A stretch of DNA of 54,641 bases from Clostridia bacterium (GTDB lineage: Bacteria > Bacillota > Clostridia > Acetivibrionales > DSM-27016). The number at the start of each line of letters is the position of its first letter. The first letter of the stretch is position 1. Positions 1 to 8,685 of this stretch are shown here, piece after piece. The stretch lies in the NCBI GenBank assembly GCA_026414765.1, contig JAOAIJ010000025.1:1-54641 (forward strand), read 5' to 3'. The notes under the pieces were generated by a model, which made no database searches, was not told the DNA's origin, and worked only from the letters and a program-made list of their open reading frames with translations. The translations under genes and the position numbers were made by a program.

Positions 1-1
1 C

Positions 2-1942
2 GAGAAGCAGTTGACCATTACAATAACCAATGTAAATGAAACACCTACAGACATTACCCTTTCAAATAACAGCATAGCAGAAAATACAGCATCAGGAAGC
101 AGTGTAGGGACATTAGCCGGAATTGACCCTGATGCAGGAAGCAGCTTTACATATGCGTTGGTGAGCGGAACAGGTGATGCAGACAATGTAAGTTTTTCAT
201 TGACAGGAAATACTCTAAAGACAAATACTACATACAGTTATGCATTAAAGAACAGCTACAGTATAAGGATAAGAGCAACAGATGCAGGGGGATTATGGTA
301 TGAAAAACAATTTTTATTAAACATAACCGAGGTTAATGTAGCTCCTGTAAATATATCATTATCCAATAATAATGCGGTAGAAAATTCAGTACCGGGAAGT
401 ACTGTGGGTACTTTTTCGACAACAGATACAAATACGGTTGACTCCTTTACATACACCCTTGTGAGCGGCACGGGAAGCGATGACAATGCAAGCTTCACCA
501 CCACAGGCAGTGCCCTGAAGCTTGCCGTAACTCCTGACTACGAAACAAAAAACAGTTACAAAATAAGGGTAAGAACCACGGATTCAGGCGGATTGTTCTT
601 TGAGAAGGAATTTACAATAAACATCACGGATATAAACGAAAATCCTGCGCCGGCGCCAACACCGTCCCCGGCTCCGCAGACTAATGACAACAGAGTGGAA
701 ATAATTATAAATGACAATACACAGAAGGCAGCTACAGCTACTGTACAGGAGGTGGATGGGAAAAAAGTGACGACTGTTACAGTGGATGAGGCGGTTATAG
801 AAGAAAAACTGAAGAATGAGCCCAGCGGAAGCACGGTTGTCATACCTGTAAACAACAACTCGGATGTAGTAGTCGGAACATTGAACGGACAGACGGTCAG
901 TAATATGAGTGAAAAGGAAGCTGTAGTGGAGATAAGATCTGAGAGAGTCACTTATACTCTGCCGGCGGCGGAAATAAACATGGATGCTGTTTCGGAGGAA
1001 CTTGGAGAAAATGTCAGTCTGAAGGATATTGAGGTGAGCATAAGGATCGCAGAACCTTCTCAGGACACAGTAAGAGTTGTAGAGGATACGGCAAATAAAA
1101 ACAACTATCAGATTGTTGTAAAACCTGTAGAGTTTGAAATTACATGCACAAATGGTGATAAAACAGTGCAAGTCCAAAGATTCAACGGGTATGTGGAAAG
1201 GACTGTAGCCATACCTGAGGGGATAAATCCTGCTATGATTACCACCGGAATCGTACTGAACGCTGACGGTACCTTCTCACATGTTCCTACTACCGTATTA
1301 GTGATAGACGGGAAATTCTATGCAAGGATAAACAGTCTTACAAACAGTACTTATTCGGTAATCTGGAATCCCAGGACCTTTAGTGATGTAAGCAACCACT
1401 GGGGAAAAGCGGATGTGGATGATATAGCTTCACGTCTTATAATGGACGGTATATCAGAAGATAAGTTTGGTCCTGACGCAGGAATAACACGTGCCGAATT
1501 CATCGATGCCGTAGTGCGAAGCTTGGGGCTTCTGCGCCCTGGCAAGGAAACTGACAGGTTTAAGGATGTAAAAAAGGACAACAAGTATATGGCATCCATA
1601 GCCGCGGCTGCAGAATATGGTATAGTGGGAGGTTATTCGGACGGTACTCTTGGTCCTGCAAGGCTTATAGCAAGAGAAGAAGCAATGAATATACTGTTCA
1701 GGGCTATGAAGGTAGCGGGTATGGATATAGACATATCGGATGAGGAAGTAAAATCTATACTGTCAAATATAAGGGACAGGGACAGGATAAGCAAGATTGC
1801 AGTAAAAGCGGCGGCGGTATGCGTGAAGTATGATATATTCCGTGGCGGAAAAGCCAAAAAGCTTACACTTGACGCAAAGATAACAAGAGCCCAGACAGCG
1901 GCTATCATAAAGAGAATGCTCACAGCAGCAAATCTTATATAA
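2..1942 (+). CDS. Cadherin-repeat, SLH-domain cell-surface protein (5' end outside window)
   Basis: The reading frame is open from base 2, so the N-terminus, including any signal peptide, lies outside the window. Visible domains in order are two cadherin-like repeats of about 100 residues (each with an ITLSNN/ISLSNN-type start and a closing F.INIT.(I/V)NE segment), a Pro/Ala linker (PAPAPTPSPAP), a beta-rich region of about 230 residues with no family I recognise, and three C-terminal S-layer homology repeats (FSDVSNHWGKADVDDI, FKDVKKDNKYMASI, and a diverged third ending ITRAQTAAIIKRML). SLH repeats bind secondary cell-wall polymer, so the protein is probably displayed on the cell wall; cadherin-like modules usually serve adhesion or carbohydrate contact. 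The near-identical upstream repeats may explain why the contig starts here. The domain call is firm; the ligand is unknown. Confidence 0.88.
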   Translation, partial: EKQLTITITNVNETPTDITLSNNSIAENTASGSSVGTLAGIDPDAGSSFTYALVSGTGDADNVSFSLTGNTLKTNTTYSYALKNSYSIRIRATDAGGLWYEKQFLLNITEVNVAPVNISLSNNNAVENSVPGSTVGTFSTTDTNTVDSFTYTLVSGTGSDDNASFTTTGSALKLAVTPDYETKNSYKIRVRTTDSGGLFFEKEFTINITDINENPAPAPTPSPAPQTNDNRVEIIINDNTQKAATATVQEVDGKKVTTVTVDEAVIEEKLKNEPSGSTVVIPVNNNSDVVVGTLNGQTVSNMSEKEAVVEIRSERVTYTLPAAEINMDAVSEELGENVSLKDIEVSIRIAEPSQDTVRVVEDTANKNNYQIVVKPVEFEITCTNGDKTVQVQRFNGYVERTVAIPEGINPAMITTGIVLNADGTFSHVPTTVLVIDGKFYARINSLTNSTYSVIWNPRTFSDVSNHWGKADVDDIASRLIMDGISEDKFGPDAGITRAEFIDAVVRSLGLLRPGKETDRFKDVKKDNKYMASIAAAAEYGIVGGYSDGTLGPARLIAREEAMNILFRAMKVAGMDIDISDEEVKSILSNIRDRDRISKIAVKAAAVCVKYDIFRGGKAKKLTLDAKITRAQTAAIIKRMLTAANLI

Positions 1943-1945
1943 GCT

Positions 1946-1986
1946 AAAGTAAAGGAACTGCAGAATGCAGTTCCTTTACTTTTTAT
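1946..1986. terminator. Bidirectional terminator between convergent genes
   Basis: Arms 1946-1962 and 1966-1982 form a perfect 17-bp stem with a 3-base loop. The right arm ends in a T run and the left arm starts with A-rich sequence on the other strand, so it can serve both the SLH gene and the convergent ROK gene. Confidence 0.85.
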
Positions 1987-2008
1987 AGATTAACTAGTGT
2001 TCAGGTTA

Positions 2009-3214
2009 TTAGAGCTCCCCGTTAAAGAACTTATACAGCACTATAGACGGAGCTCCCATACAAGGAGCGTAGTCCTTGAATCTGGACAGCTCTATCCTTA
2101 TTTGTTTTGAAGCTCTGAATAGGAAACTTCCGTTTACCAGTTCATTTATTTGATTCATTACCAGATCTCCGACCAGGGAAATATCATTGCCCAGATATAT
2201 CACTTCAGGGTCATACAGGTTCACTGTATTGACGAGTCCTACAGAGAGGTAATATGTAAGCCTGTCAATAACCTTTAAACAGAGAGGGTCACCGTTTCTG
2301 GCGGCAGATACAACATCTGCCCACCTTATATCATCCAGGGCAGATAATGCACTTTCAGCACCAAGGCTGACAGACGATCTGACCTGATTTACTATATTGG
2401 GTATACTTGCATAAAGCTCAAGACATCCCATATTTCCGCAAGCACACTTCTGTCCGTGTATATCTATGGTGATATGTCCTATTTCACCTGCAAAACCGTT
2501 ATTGCCCCTGAAAAGCATATTGTTAAGGAATATTCCTGATCCTATACCTCTGCCTACACCCACAAAAACATAATTGGAGACTTGTTTTGCATTGCCGAAC
2601 AGCTTTTCAGCAATAGCGCAGGCATTTATATCATTTTCCAGAAATGTGTGTATACCATACTTCTCTTTAATTAGCTTTACTATGGGTATGGATTTCAATC
2701 CCCTGAAATTTGGGGGGGCAAGAATAATACCATTCTTGAGATCAAGGGGTCCTACAGAAGCTACACCGATTCCAAGAAGCTTGTTCCTGTCAATATCCGA
2801 TGCTTTCAAAACATCACTTATTACCTGATATGTTGAAAGTGTAAAGGACTTCTCATTTTCCGAAAGCTCCAGGTGTATTTTACTCTCGCTTACTATATCA
2901 CCACTTAAAGTGACAATGTTTGAATAAACATAATCTCTGCTGATAAGTACTCCCAACGCGTAGTAGGCGTCATGACGGAGGTGCAAAAGTATGGGCTTTC
3001 TCCCGCTTGAAGAATCCAGGGTTCCAGTTTCATAGATAATGCCTTCCTCCATAAGTTCGGCAATGATATTCGTTATGGAAGTCTTCGTAAGTCCTGTAAG
3101 CCTTGCAAGCTCTGCTCTTGATATTCCACCCATTGAGTTTAGAAGCCTGAGAATAAGATTTCTATTATTCGATTTTATTGTTGAAAGGTTGGAAGCTCCA
3201 TTGCCTGGACTCAT
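2009..3214 (-). CDS. ROK-family transcriptional regulator (XylR/NagC type)
   Basis: The 401-aa protein has an N-terminal MarR-like winged helix (about residues 10-65, with the recognition-helix region ELARLTGLTKTSITNII) followed by a ROK sugar-kinase-like domain. The domain contains the glycine-rich segment FVGVGRGIGSGIF and the ROK zinc/signature region GEIGHITIDIHGQKCACGNMGCLE with its cysteines. The family represses sugar-use genes and is released by a sugar effector. I chose the ATG at 3214 over a TTG at 3226 because a GGAGG box sits five bases upstream of the ATG and overlaps the TTG. It is divergent from a mannose-6-phosphate isomerase across a 290-bp AT-rich region, which suggests local control of hexose metabolism; the effector is unknown. 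Confidence 0.88.
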   Translation of the reverse strand: MSPGNGASNLSTIKSNNRNLILRLLNSMGGISRAELARLTGLTKTSITNIIAELMEEGIIYETGTLDSSSGRKPILLHLRHDAYYALGVLISRDYVYSNIVTLSGDIVSESKIHLELSENEKSFTLSTYQVISDVLKASDIDRNKLLGIGVASVGPLDLKNGIILAPPNFRGLKSIPIVKLIKEKYGIHTFLENDINACAIAEKLFGNAKQVSNYVFVGVGRGIGSGIFLNNMLFRGNNGFAGEIGHITIDIHGQKCACGNMGCLELYASIPNIVNQVRSSVSLGAESALSALDDIRWADVVSAARNGDPLCLKVIDRLTYYLSVGLVNTVNLYDPEVIYLGNDISLVGDLVMNQINELVNGSFLFRASKQIRIELSRFKDYAPCMGAPSIVLYKFFNGEL

Positions 3215-3350
3215 TTTTTCCTCCAAAGTCAGAGATAATGTTCGAAAAAATTGTTTATATAATCATAGGATATTATAAATATAGTTTACTGTCAAATAAC
3301 AGGTATTCCAATGAATCTTGATTTTATCCGAAATGTATAGTAATATTAAA

Positions 3351-3370
3351 TTAGTAAATAGAATTTACCA
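3351..3370. promoter_or_regulatory. Possible ROK operator in the divergent intergenic region
   Basis: The 290-bp gap between the ROK gene and manA holds an inverted TTAGTAAA..TTTACCA pair here. Related TTTACT/AGTAAA words recur near 3283 and 3450. ROK repressors bind AT-rich palindromes of this general kind. This is an inference from spacing and symmetry only. Confidence 0.3.
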
Positions 3371-3503
3371 TAAAACTACAAAAATCAACCAAATACGACA
3401 AAAATATTTACTATATGACAAAAATATAGATATAAAAGAGGTAAGACAGTTTACTAATTCGAGTGAGTTACTGTAACTGTGTATGTATTGCGGAGGGAAC
3501 CAG

Positions 3504-4562
3504 ATGCTATATCCTTTGAAATTCAAACCTGTATATAAAAGCTATATTTGGGGAGGAAGAAGCCTTGAGAAATATGGAAGGGAGCTGCCTGGGGGAGAGA
3601 TTGCAGAAAGCTGGGATTTGTCATGTCATCCGGACGGTGTAAGCATAGTTTCGAACGGAAGTTTTGAGGGTATACCATTTCCAGAGCTGCTTAAAGTTTA
3701 TGGTTCAAAGCTTATAGGAACAAACTTCCCCCAGACGTATATCGATAAATTTCCTTTACTGGTTAAGCTTATCGATGCGAATGAAAAGCTTTCGGTACAG
3801 GTACATCCTGATGATGAGTATGCCATAGTATATGAGGATGGCGGATTGGGAAAAAATGAAATGTGGTACGTTTTATCGGCAAGGCCCGGAGCCAGAATCG
3901 TGTACGGAGTTGTGCCGGGTACTACAAAAGAGCAATTCACTGCCGCAATCAGAAAGAACAACATTGAGAGCTGTCTGAGATATATGGAGGTATCACAGGG
4001 GGATGTGATAAATATTCCGGCAGGTGTAGTCCATGCTATAGGCGAAGGGATTTTAATAGCGGAAATACAACAGAACTCAAATACTACATACAGAGTTTTT
4101 GATTACAACCGGGAGCTTAGTGCAGGCAAAAGGCCTTTGCATACTGAACAGGCTTTGGAAGTGATAAATTTTGAATCAAGTGGAAAGAAGGAAAAGTCCA
4201 GAGGGTTAAGAATAAGGATAGACGGACAATCGTATAAGGATTATGTGGTTGCCAACAGATATTTTGCTGCAGAGCTTTATGACATCAATGGCAGGGTGCT
4301 GGAAAAATCCGATGGTAGCAAATTCTACATATATATTTTCACTGAAGGTGAAGGTGAAATCAGTTACTCAGATGGTAAAACAACATTCAAGGCAGGTGAA
4401 ACAGTATTTATACCTGCACTGCTTGGTAATTACATAATCAAAGGCAGGTTTAAAGCTCTAAAAGCTTACATTCCGGATTTGCAGAATGATGTGGTCTGCA
4501 ACCTGAAGGCGGCGGGTTACAGCAAAGACAGCATATACAATATAATAGCTGGTATTGCATGA
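3504..4562 (+). CDS. manA: Mannose-6-phosphate isomerase, class I
   Basis: The 352-aa cupin-type zinc enzyme interconverts mannose-6-phosphate and fructose-6-phosphate in the cytosol. Visible family motifs are the N-terminal P.YKSYIWGG segment, the metal-binding KLSVQVHPDDEYA and the NEMWYVL stretch, the second-cupin PAGVVHAIGEG with its zinc-ligand histidine, and the substrate-site region ending TYRVFDYNRE. The length matches the Firmicute ManA/YvyI branch. The start at 3504 is preferred because GGAGGG lies 8-14 bases upstream; the longer GTG reading at 3483 would include this ribosome-binding site. It is divergent from the ROK regulator, which probably controls it. Confidence 0.92.
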   Translation: MLYPLKFKPVYKSYIWGGRSLEKYGRELPGGEIAESWDLSCHPDGVSIVSNGSFEGIPFPELLKVYGSKLIGTNFPQTYIDKFPLLVKLIDANEKLSVQVHPDDEYAIVYEDGGLGKNEMWYVLSARPGARIVYGVVPGTTKEQFTAAIRKNNIESCLRYMEVSQGDVINIPAGVVHAIGEGILIAEIQQNSNTTYRVFDYNRELSAGKRPLHTEQALEVINFESSGKKEKSRGLRIRIDGQSYKDYVVANRYFAAELYDINGRVLEKSDGSKFYIYIFTEGEGEISYSDGKTTFKAGETVFIPALLGNYIIKGRFKALKAYIPDLQNDVVCNLKAAGYSKDSIYNIIAGIA

Positions 4563-4624
4563 CTAGGAAGAAGGCATGTTTGTAAAAATTTTAAGAGAGT
4601 TTATATTTTATTGGTTTAAATATT

Positions 4625-4665
4625 AAAGGATGCGAAGGAGTTAGGTCCGCCACATCCTTTTTGAG
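4625..4665. terminator. Terminator between convergent manA and ribU
   Basis: An AAAGGATG..CATCCTTT stem with a roughly 20-base loop is followed by a TTTTTG run on the plus strand. It lies between convergent genes and could act on both. Confidence 0.65.
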
Positions 4666-4680
4666 TGTCATTATCAATTT

Positions 4681-5292
4681 TTACATCTCTAGCTGTTTTG
4701 CTGTTTTATGCAGTAATGGAGATACTTTCTTATACATAATAAGAACGAGTACCGATACAACTACTCCTTTAAAAATATTAAACGGAGCAATTCCTAAGGC
4801 AATCAGGCTTTTTACGTCCACAATATACTTGTTAACTTCTTTTCCCATACCAACGATAGCTTCCGTGGGGAAGTGCAAAACTGCTGAATACATGGGCAGC
4901 AAAACAAAATAGTTAAATACGGATGCAAAAACAGTCATCGAGAGTACACCGGCAGACATTGCCAGCAATGCGCCATTCCTGCTCTTATTGCGCTTATACA
5001 TCAAACCTGCTGGAATTACAAAAGCTATACCTACGAAAAAATTGGCAAACTCACCGACACCGGCAGTTTCTGTAGCAAGAAGATTGAGAAGATTTTTGAT
5101 CAGTTCAACAAATATACCGCTAAGAGGTCCCATGGCGAAGGTAGCCAGCAAAACAGGAACTTCACTGAAATCGATCTTTAAGAATGGCGGCATGAGGGGT
5201 ATAGGAAAATCCAGGTGCATAAGTATTGCTGCTATTGATGATAAAATAGCAATTGTTGTTATGTGCAGAGTTGTCAGCCTTCTGTTTGACAT
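4681..5292 (-). CDS. ribU: ECF transporter S component for riboflavin
   Basis: The 203-aa membrane protein has about six hydrophobic helices and an early LHITTIAILSSIAAILM helix with the small-residue pattern S components use to contact EcfT. The regions LDFPIPLMPPFLKIDFSEVP and GPLSGIFVELIKNLLNLL are typical of RibU. It binds riboflavin or FMN at the outer face and docks on a shared EcfAA'T module, which is not in this window. The FMN riboswitch directly upstream settles the substrate. The ATG at 5292 follows GGGAGG; longer readings run back into the riboswitch and are not real protein. Probably monocistronic, as manA converges from the other side. Confidence 0.93.
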   Translation of the reverse strand: MSNRRLTTLHITTIAILSSIAAILMHLDFPIPLMPPFLKIDFSEVPVLLATFAMGPLSGIFVELIKNLLNLLATETAGVGEFANFFVGIAFVIPAGLMYKRNKSRNGALLAMSAGVLSMTVFASVFNYFVLLPMYSAVLHFPTEAIVGMGKEVNKYIVDVKSLIALGIAPFNIFKGVVVSVLVLIMYKKVSPLLHKTAKQLEM

Positions 5293-5299
5293 TTTATTT

Positions 5300-5345
5300 C
5301 CTCCCTTTAAAATAAAAATTCCCTGAATACAATCCAGGGAATATA
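5300..5345 (-). terminator. Riboswitch expression-platform terminator
   Basis: On the minus strand a TCCCTG..CAGGGA hairpin is followed by ATTTTTATTTT. It sits between the FMN aptamer and the ribU ribosome-binding site. This is the usual layout for FMN-induced premature termination. Confidence 0.8.
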
Positions 5346-5360
5346 TAAATCTGATTTTTA

Positions 5361-5566
5361 TATCTTCTTCCATCCAGACTCGTTAATTGCATATTATCCC
5401 GGCTGCTTGACAGCCGGTAATACGGATAAACTTACTGTCGGCCACGGAATCAAACCGTGTCTGCTGGCACGGTTTGTTATTATAAACAAGCCGCCGCTCG
5501 CGGGCTAAGACTGATAAATATAGCCTATTACCGCCGGTCGGGAGTCACACCCTACCCTGAAGATTG
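5361..5566 (-). promoter_or_regulatory. FMN riboswitch (RFN element)
   Basis: The minus strand carries the conserved RFN boxes in order: CTTCAGGGTAGGGTG near 5565, CCGACCGGCGGTAAT near 5540, AGCCCGCGAGCGGC near 5505, TTGATTCCGTGGCCGACAGT near 5450, and GGATGGAAGAAGATA near 5365. The variable hairpin between boxes is made by AAACCGTG..CACGGTTT. FMN binding is expected to favour the downstream terminator and switch off ribU. Confidence 0.97.
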
Positions 5567-5775
5567 TATTCAATATTAAGTTTGTTTAATAAATCACAAT
5601 ATAATTTTTACATATACTATCAGACATGTCAATACTGTTTTTGATTTTTCCAAACGGTACAATAGGTTTAGTTAATCGGAAAAATATCATGTTGAAATCT
5701 AAAAAATTATAGTATACACTGATTTATGGATAAAACTTCTAAATCTGCAAGCGATATAGGGTGACTTGTATTCTT

Positions 5776-5808
5776 ACCTCTTAACCTGAAGTTAAGAGGT
5801 TTATAGTT
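5776..5808 (+). promoter_or_regulatory. Hairpin just upstream of cobU
   Basis: A perfect 10-bp stem (5776-5785 with 5791-5800, five-base loop) is followed by a broken T tract. It ends about 20 bases before the cobU ribosome-binding site. It could be a weak terminator or an attenuator. No B12 riboswitch was found in this 265-bp gap. Confidence 0.45.
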
Positions 5809-5830
5809 TTGGATTGACAAGGAGTGTTTT

Positions 5831-6388
5831 ATGGGCAAGCTAACGTTTGTGACTGGCGGGGCAAGGAGCGGAAAGAGTTCCTTTGCCGAAAATAAGGCCA
5901 AAGAATATGGCAGCAATGTTTTGTATATAGCAACAGCGATTCCCTTTGATGAGGAGATGAAGCAAAGGGTCAGAAAGCATAGGGAGCAAAGACCGTCAGA
6001 CTGGGAAACCGTCGAAGCTTACAAGGACCTGGACATACATCTGAAAGACAGGCTTGAGGACAAATCCGCAGTACTTATTGACTGCATAACAATTATGGTT
6101 ACAAACATAATGTTTGAATGTATTGAAAATTGGGATGAGTTTGGGCCGGAAAGCAGTGAATTTATTGAAAGCAGGGTAAGCACTGAAGTGGATAAATTAA
6201 TCTCCGTACTGAACATGTCACCTGTTCCGTTCATAGTAGTTACAAATGAAGTGGGTATGGGTATTGTACCGGAACATGCTTCAGGCAGGATTTTCAGAGA
6301 TGTAGCCGGAAGAGTCAATCAGAAGCTGGCAAAAGCAGCAGATGAAGTATACCTCTGCATCTCGGGTCTGCCCGTCAAGATAAAATAA
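5831..6388 (+). CDS. cobU: Adenosylcobinamide kinase / adenosylcobinamide-phosphate guanylyltransferase
   Basis: The 185-aa bifunctional enzyme phosphorylates adenosylcobinamide and then transfers GMP to give AdoCbi-GDP in the lower-ligand assembly of cobalamin. It starts with the CobU P-loop TFVTGGARSGKSSFAE. It also has the (A/I)TAIPFDEEMKQR(V/I)..H segment holding the guanylylated histidine (KHREQR) and the C-terminal VTNEVGMGIVPEH region. AAGGAG lies about six bases before the ATG. It is the first gene of cobU-cobS-cobC with close spacing, a complete nucleotide-loop assembly set except for CobT. This fits salvage or late biosynthesis of B12, together with the cobalt importer at 26-29 kb. 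Confidence 0.95.
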   Translation: MGKLTFVTGGARSGKSSFAENKAKEYGSNVLYIATAIPFDEEMKQRVRKHREQRPSDWETVEAYKDLDIHLKDRLEDKSAVLIDCITIMVTNIMFECIENWDEFGPESSEFIESRVSTEVDKLISVLNMSPVPFIVVTNEVGMGIVPEHASGRIFRDVAGRVNQKLAKAADEVYLCISGLPVKIK

Positions 6389-6428
6389 CCGGCTTTCTAT
6401 GAGTTTAGGCTTAAGCGAGGTAGTATTT

Positions 6429-7193
6429 ATGATTTTTATGAAACGCTTTTTATTAATGCTACAGTTTTTTACAACTATTCCTTTACGTATAGATTTGAAA
6501 GCGGATGAAAAGGATTTTGGCAAAGGTCTGGTATTTGCGCCTGTTGTAGGGCTGATAATAGGGCTGGCTTTAGCAGGCTTCTATAGTATTATTATTTCGG
6601 TATTTTCACCGCAGGTTGCTGCAGCACTGATTATTGTATTGTATATCTTCCTTACAGGGGGTCTGCATCTGGACGGTCTTGCCGATACCTCAGACGGTGT
6701 GTTTTCAAACAGGTCGAGGGAAAGAATGCTGGAGATTATGAGGGACAGCCGCATAGGTACTAACGGAGTACTTGCCATAATATGTGTTGTTTTGTTGTAT
6801 TGGTGTTTATTTTCTCAACTGGATTACGGCTTTCTTAGTAAAGCATTAATCCTTATGCCCGTTTCAGGAAAGATTGGCTCTCTTATAGGGGCAGGAGTAT
6901 CTACTTATGCACGGACTGGGCAGGGGCTAGGGAAGTCATTTATAGATTACTGCGGTTTAAAGGAGATAGTTTTAGGCATTTTGATAAGTTCAGTTATTTT
7001 CTTTGGTATCAGCCGCATGGAAGGACTTTTGGTTTTACTGATACCTGTTATTACAGCGTTTTTGCTTGTCCGGTTTTTCAGCTATAAAGTCGGGGGGGCG
7101 ACAGGTGATATTCTTGGGGCGGTTTGTGAAATAGTCCAGGTGCTCTTTTTGATTTTTATATATTTGCTTCAGACATTAGGTTGTAATTTGTAA
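6429..7193 (+). CDS. cobS: Adenosylcobinamide-GDP ribazoletransferase (cobalamin synthase)
   Basis: The 254-aa integral membrane protein joins AdoCbi-GDP to alpha-ribazole(-phosphate). Family hallmarks are the N-terminal LLMLQFFTTIP, the metal-binding GGLHLDGLADTSDGVFSN motif and the following RMLEIMRDSRIGTNG segment. Several hydrophobic helices follow. I prefer the ATG at 6429, which has GAGGT about eight bases upstream and gives the usual CobS length; a longer reading from 6399 is open but lacks a ribosome-binding site. It starts 40 bases after cobU. Confidence 0.95.
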   Translation: MIFMKRFLLMLQFFTTIPLRIDLKADEKDFGKGLVFAPVVGLIIGLALAGFYSIIISVFSPQVAAALIIVLYIFLTGGLHLDGLADTSDGVFSNRSRERMLEIMRDSRIGTNGVLAIICVVLLYWCLFSQLDYGFLSKALILMPVSGKIGSLIGAGVSTYARTGQGLGKSFIDYCGLKEIVLGILISSVIFFGISRMEGLLVLLIPVITAFLLVRFFSYKVGGATGDILGAVCEIVQVLFLIFIYLLQTLGCNL

Positions 7194-7254
7194 TTAAAGC
7201 CATACGGAAGGGATATGCAGATTCCTATGCCGGCTGGAGTAGGGAGGTGCGGAA

Positions 7255-7848
7255 ATGATAGAGCTTATATTTGTGAGGCACGGAGAAACCGACAGTAACA
7301 GAAAAGGGACATATCTGGGATGGACAGATGTGAGTCTGAATGAGGAAGGTTTAAGGCAGGCTTACGAAGCAAAATGCAAGTTGAGTAATGAAAACATTGA
7401 TGCAATGTATTCAAGCCCGCTTAAAAGAGCAGTAAGAACAGCTGAAGTTATAAATGAGAATTTCAAACTAGCCGTTATCTATGAAGAAAGACTTAAAGAA
7501 CGTTGTTTTGGTATATGGGAAGACCTTACCCATAATGAAATCCTTGAGAAATATCCGGAAGAATACGGGCTATGGACAGACGATCATGTGAACTACTGCA
7601 TGGAAGGTGGAGAAAGCACAGTACAATCATATAACAGAGTAACCGGGTTTATTGAGGACATAATCAATACGCATGAGAGTGGGACATATCTTATAGTTAC
7701 ACACCTTGGATGTATCAGAAAAATTGTCGCACATCTTCTGGGGCTGGGTATCGAAGGCTCGTGGCGTTTCAGAGTCGATAACTGCAGCATAACAAGGATT
7801 GTTGTAAATGATGAGAAGTATGCATATCTGACTTTGCTAAACGGCTAG
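7255..7848 (+). CDS. cobC: Alpha-ribazole phosphatase / histidine phosphatase family
   Basis: The 197-aa cytosolic phosphatase carries the RHGET(D) active-site motif at residues 8-12. The second arginine lies in SSPLKRAVRTAE, the acid in ERLKERCFGIWEDLT, and the distal histidine in VTHLGCIRKI. Similar phosphoglycerate-mutase-type enzymes exist. The position directly behind cobU and cobS supports alpha-ribazole-5'-phosphate dephosphorylation in B12 assembly. A GGGAGGTG box precedes the ATG. The family call is certain; the substrate rests on context. Confidence 0.88.
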   Translation: MIELIFVRHGETDSNRKGTYLGWTDVSLNEEGLRQAYEAKCKLSNENIDAMYSSPLKRAVRTAEVINENFKLAVIYEERLKERCFGIWEDLTHNEILEKYPEEYGLWTDDHVNYCMEGGESTVQSYNRVTGFIEDIINTHESGTYLIVTHLGCIRKIVAHLLGLGIEGSWRFRVDNCSITRIVVNDEKYAYLTLLNG

Positions 7849-7993
7849 GGTGAATTTTCCTAATATAATTCAAGTTATTCAAATTGCTATGGATAAATTA
7901 GTATTGACAAATCCTTCCCTTACGATTAAAATATCAGAAATTAATCGACATACTGTAAAGTTGTAACGATACAGTTGGAACCGGGGGAGAAAA

Positions 7994-8536
7994 GTGAACA
8001 GATTTTCAACAAAAAAGATTGTAGTAAGTGGACTGATGATTGCACTGGTATTTATAGTAACATATCTGCCGTTTTTGCATATACCCAGTCCGGTAAATCA
8101 GGGATATTTCAATATCGGTGATTCGGTGATAATGATAGCGGCTATCCTGCTTGGAAGAAAGTCAGGATTAGTGGTGGGAGCGTTAGGGTCGGCTTTGGCT
8201 GACGTAGCCCTGGGTTCATTTATCTTTGCCCCGGTCACTTTTGTTGTAAAAGGTATTGAGGGATATCTCGTAGGACTGATAGCAGCAGATACTGACGGAA
8301 ACTCCAAGGGAAATATCTACAGAATAGTGGCTGTAGTGATGGGTGCACTGACAATGGCAGCAGGATACTTTGTGTCTGAAGCAACTATTCTAAGGCTGTT
8401 TGATGTAAACCTCGGATATGCTGCAGCTGTAGCTGAACTGCCCGGTAACCTGGTGCAGGGTGCTGCAAGCGCTGTAGTAGGATATATAGCAGTATCGGTT
8501 TTTGTGAAGGCCGGAATCAGAAAAAGATTAGCATAA
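7994..8536 (+). CDS. ECF transporter S component (substrate uncertain)
   Basis: The 180-aa membrane protein has about five to six helices. It opens with TKKIVVSGLMIALVFIVTYLP, the small-residue-rich helix that docks on EcfT, and has the FAPVTFVVKGIEGYLVG segment typical of the PF07155-like S components. The start is GTG at 7994, with GGGGGAG four bases upstream. It follows cobC by about 145 bp and precedes a clear terminator, so it may be its own unit. It is a close structural twin of the next gene (same length, same order of motifs). The substrate could be a vitamin or precursor; no riboswitch is seen to name it. Confidence 0.85.
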   Translation: MNRFSTKKIVVSGLMIALVFIVTYLPFLHIPSPVNQGYFNIGDSVIMIAAILLGRKSGLVVGALGSALADVALGSFIFAPVTFVVKGIEGYLVGLIAADTDGNSKGNIYRIVAVVMGALTMAAGYFVSEATILRLFDVNLGYAAAVAELPGNLVQGAASAVVGYIAVSVFVKAGIRKRLA

Positions 8537-8548
8537 TGAAGAGTAAAA

Positions 8549-8584
8549 AGAAAACTTTATGATGCATAAAGTTTTCTTTTTATT
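8549..8584 (+). terminator. Terminator after first ECF S component
   Basis: An AAGAAAACTTTATG..CATAAAGTTTTCTT stem with a three-base loop is followed by T-rich sequence. It separates the two paralogous S-component genes. Confidence 0.85.
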
Positions 8585-8595
8585 TATATTTCATA

Positions 8596-8624
8596 TTGAC
8601 AATTGTTACCTTCATGGTTACAAT
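8596..8624 (+). promoter_or_regulatory. Strong sigma-A promoter with internal inverted repeat
   Basis: TTGACA (8596-8601), a 17-bp spacer and TACAAT (8619-8624) match the consensus. The spacer and -10 are covered by ATTGTTACC..GGTTACAAT, an inverted repeat with one mismatch, as expected for a repressor site. Downstream at 8636-8662 lies a perfect 9-bp inverted repeat ATCGATACG..CGTATCGAT with a 9-base spacer, a second operator or leader hairpin. Confidence 0.75.
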
Positions 8625-8685
8625 ATATAAAACCAATCGATACGATTATAAAACGTATCGATACACACGGAAGGGGGGTAACAAT

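Noticed and set aside
584-1177. Long minus-strand frames inside the SLH gene
   Set aside because: They are antisense to a clear multi-domain protein, lack ribosome-binding sites and have no motifs.
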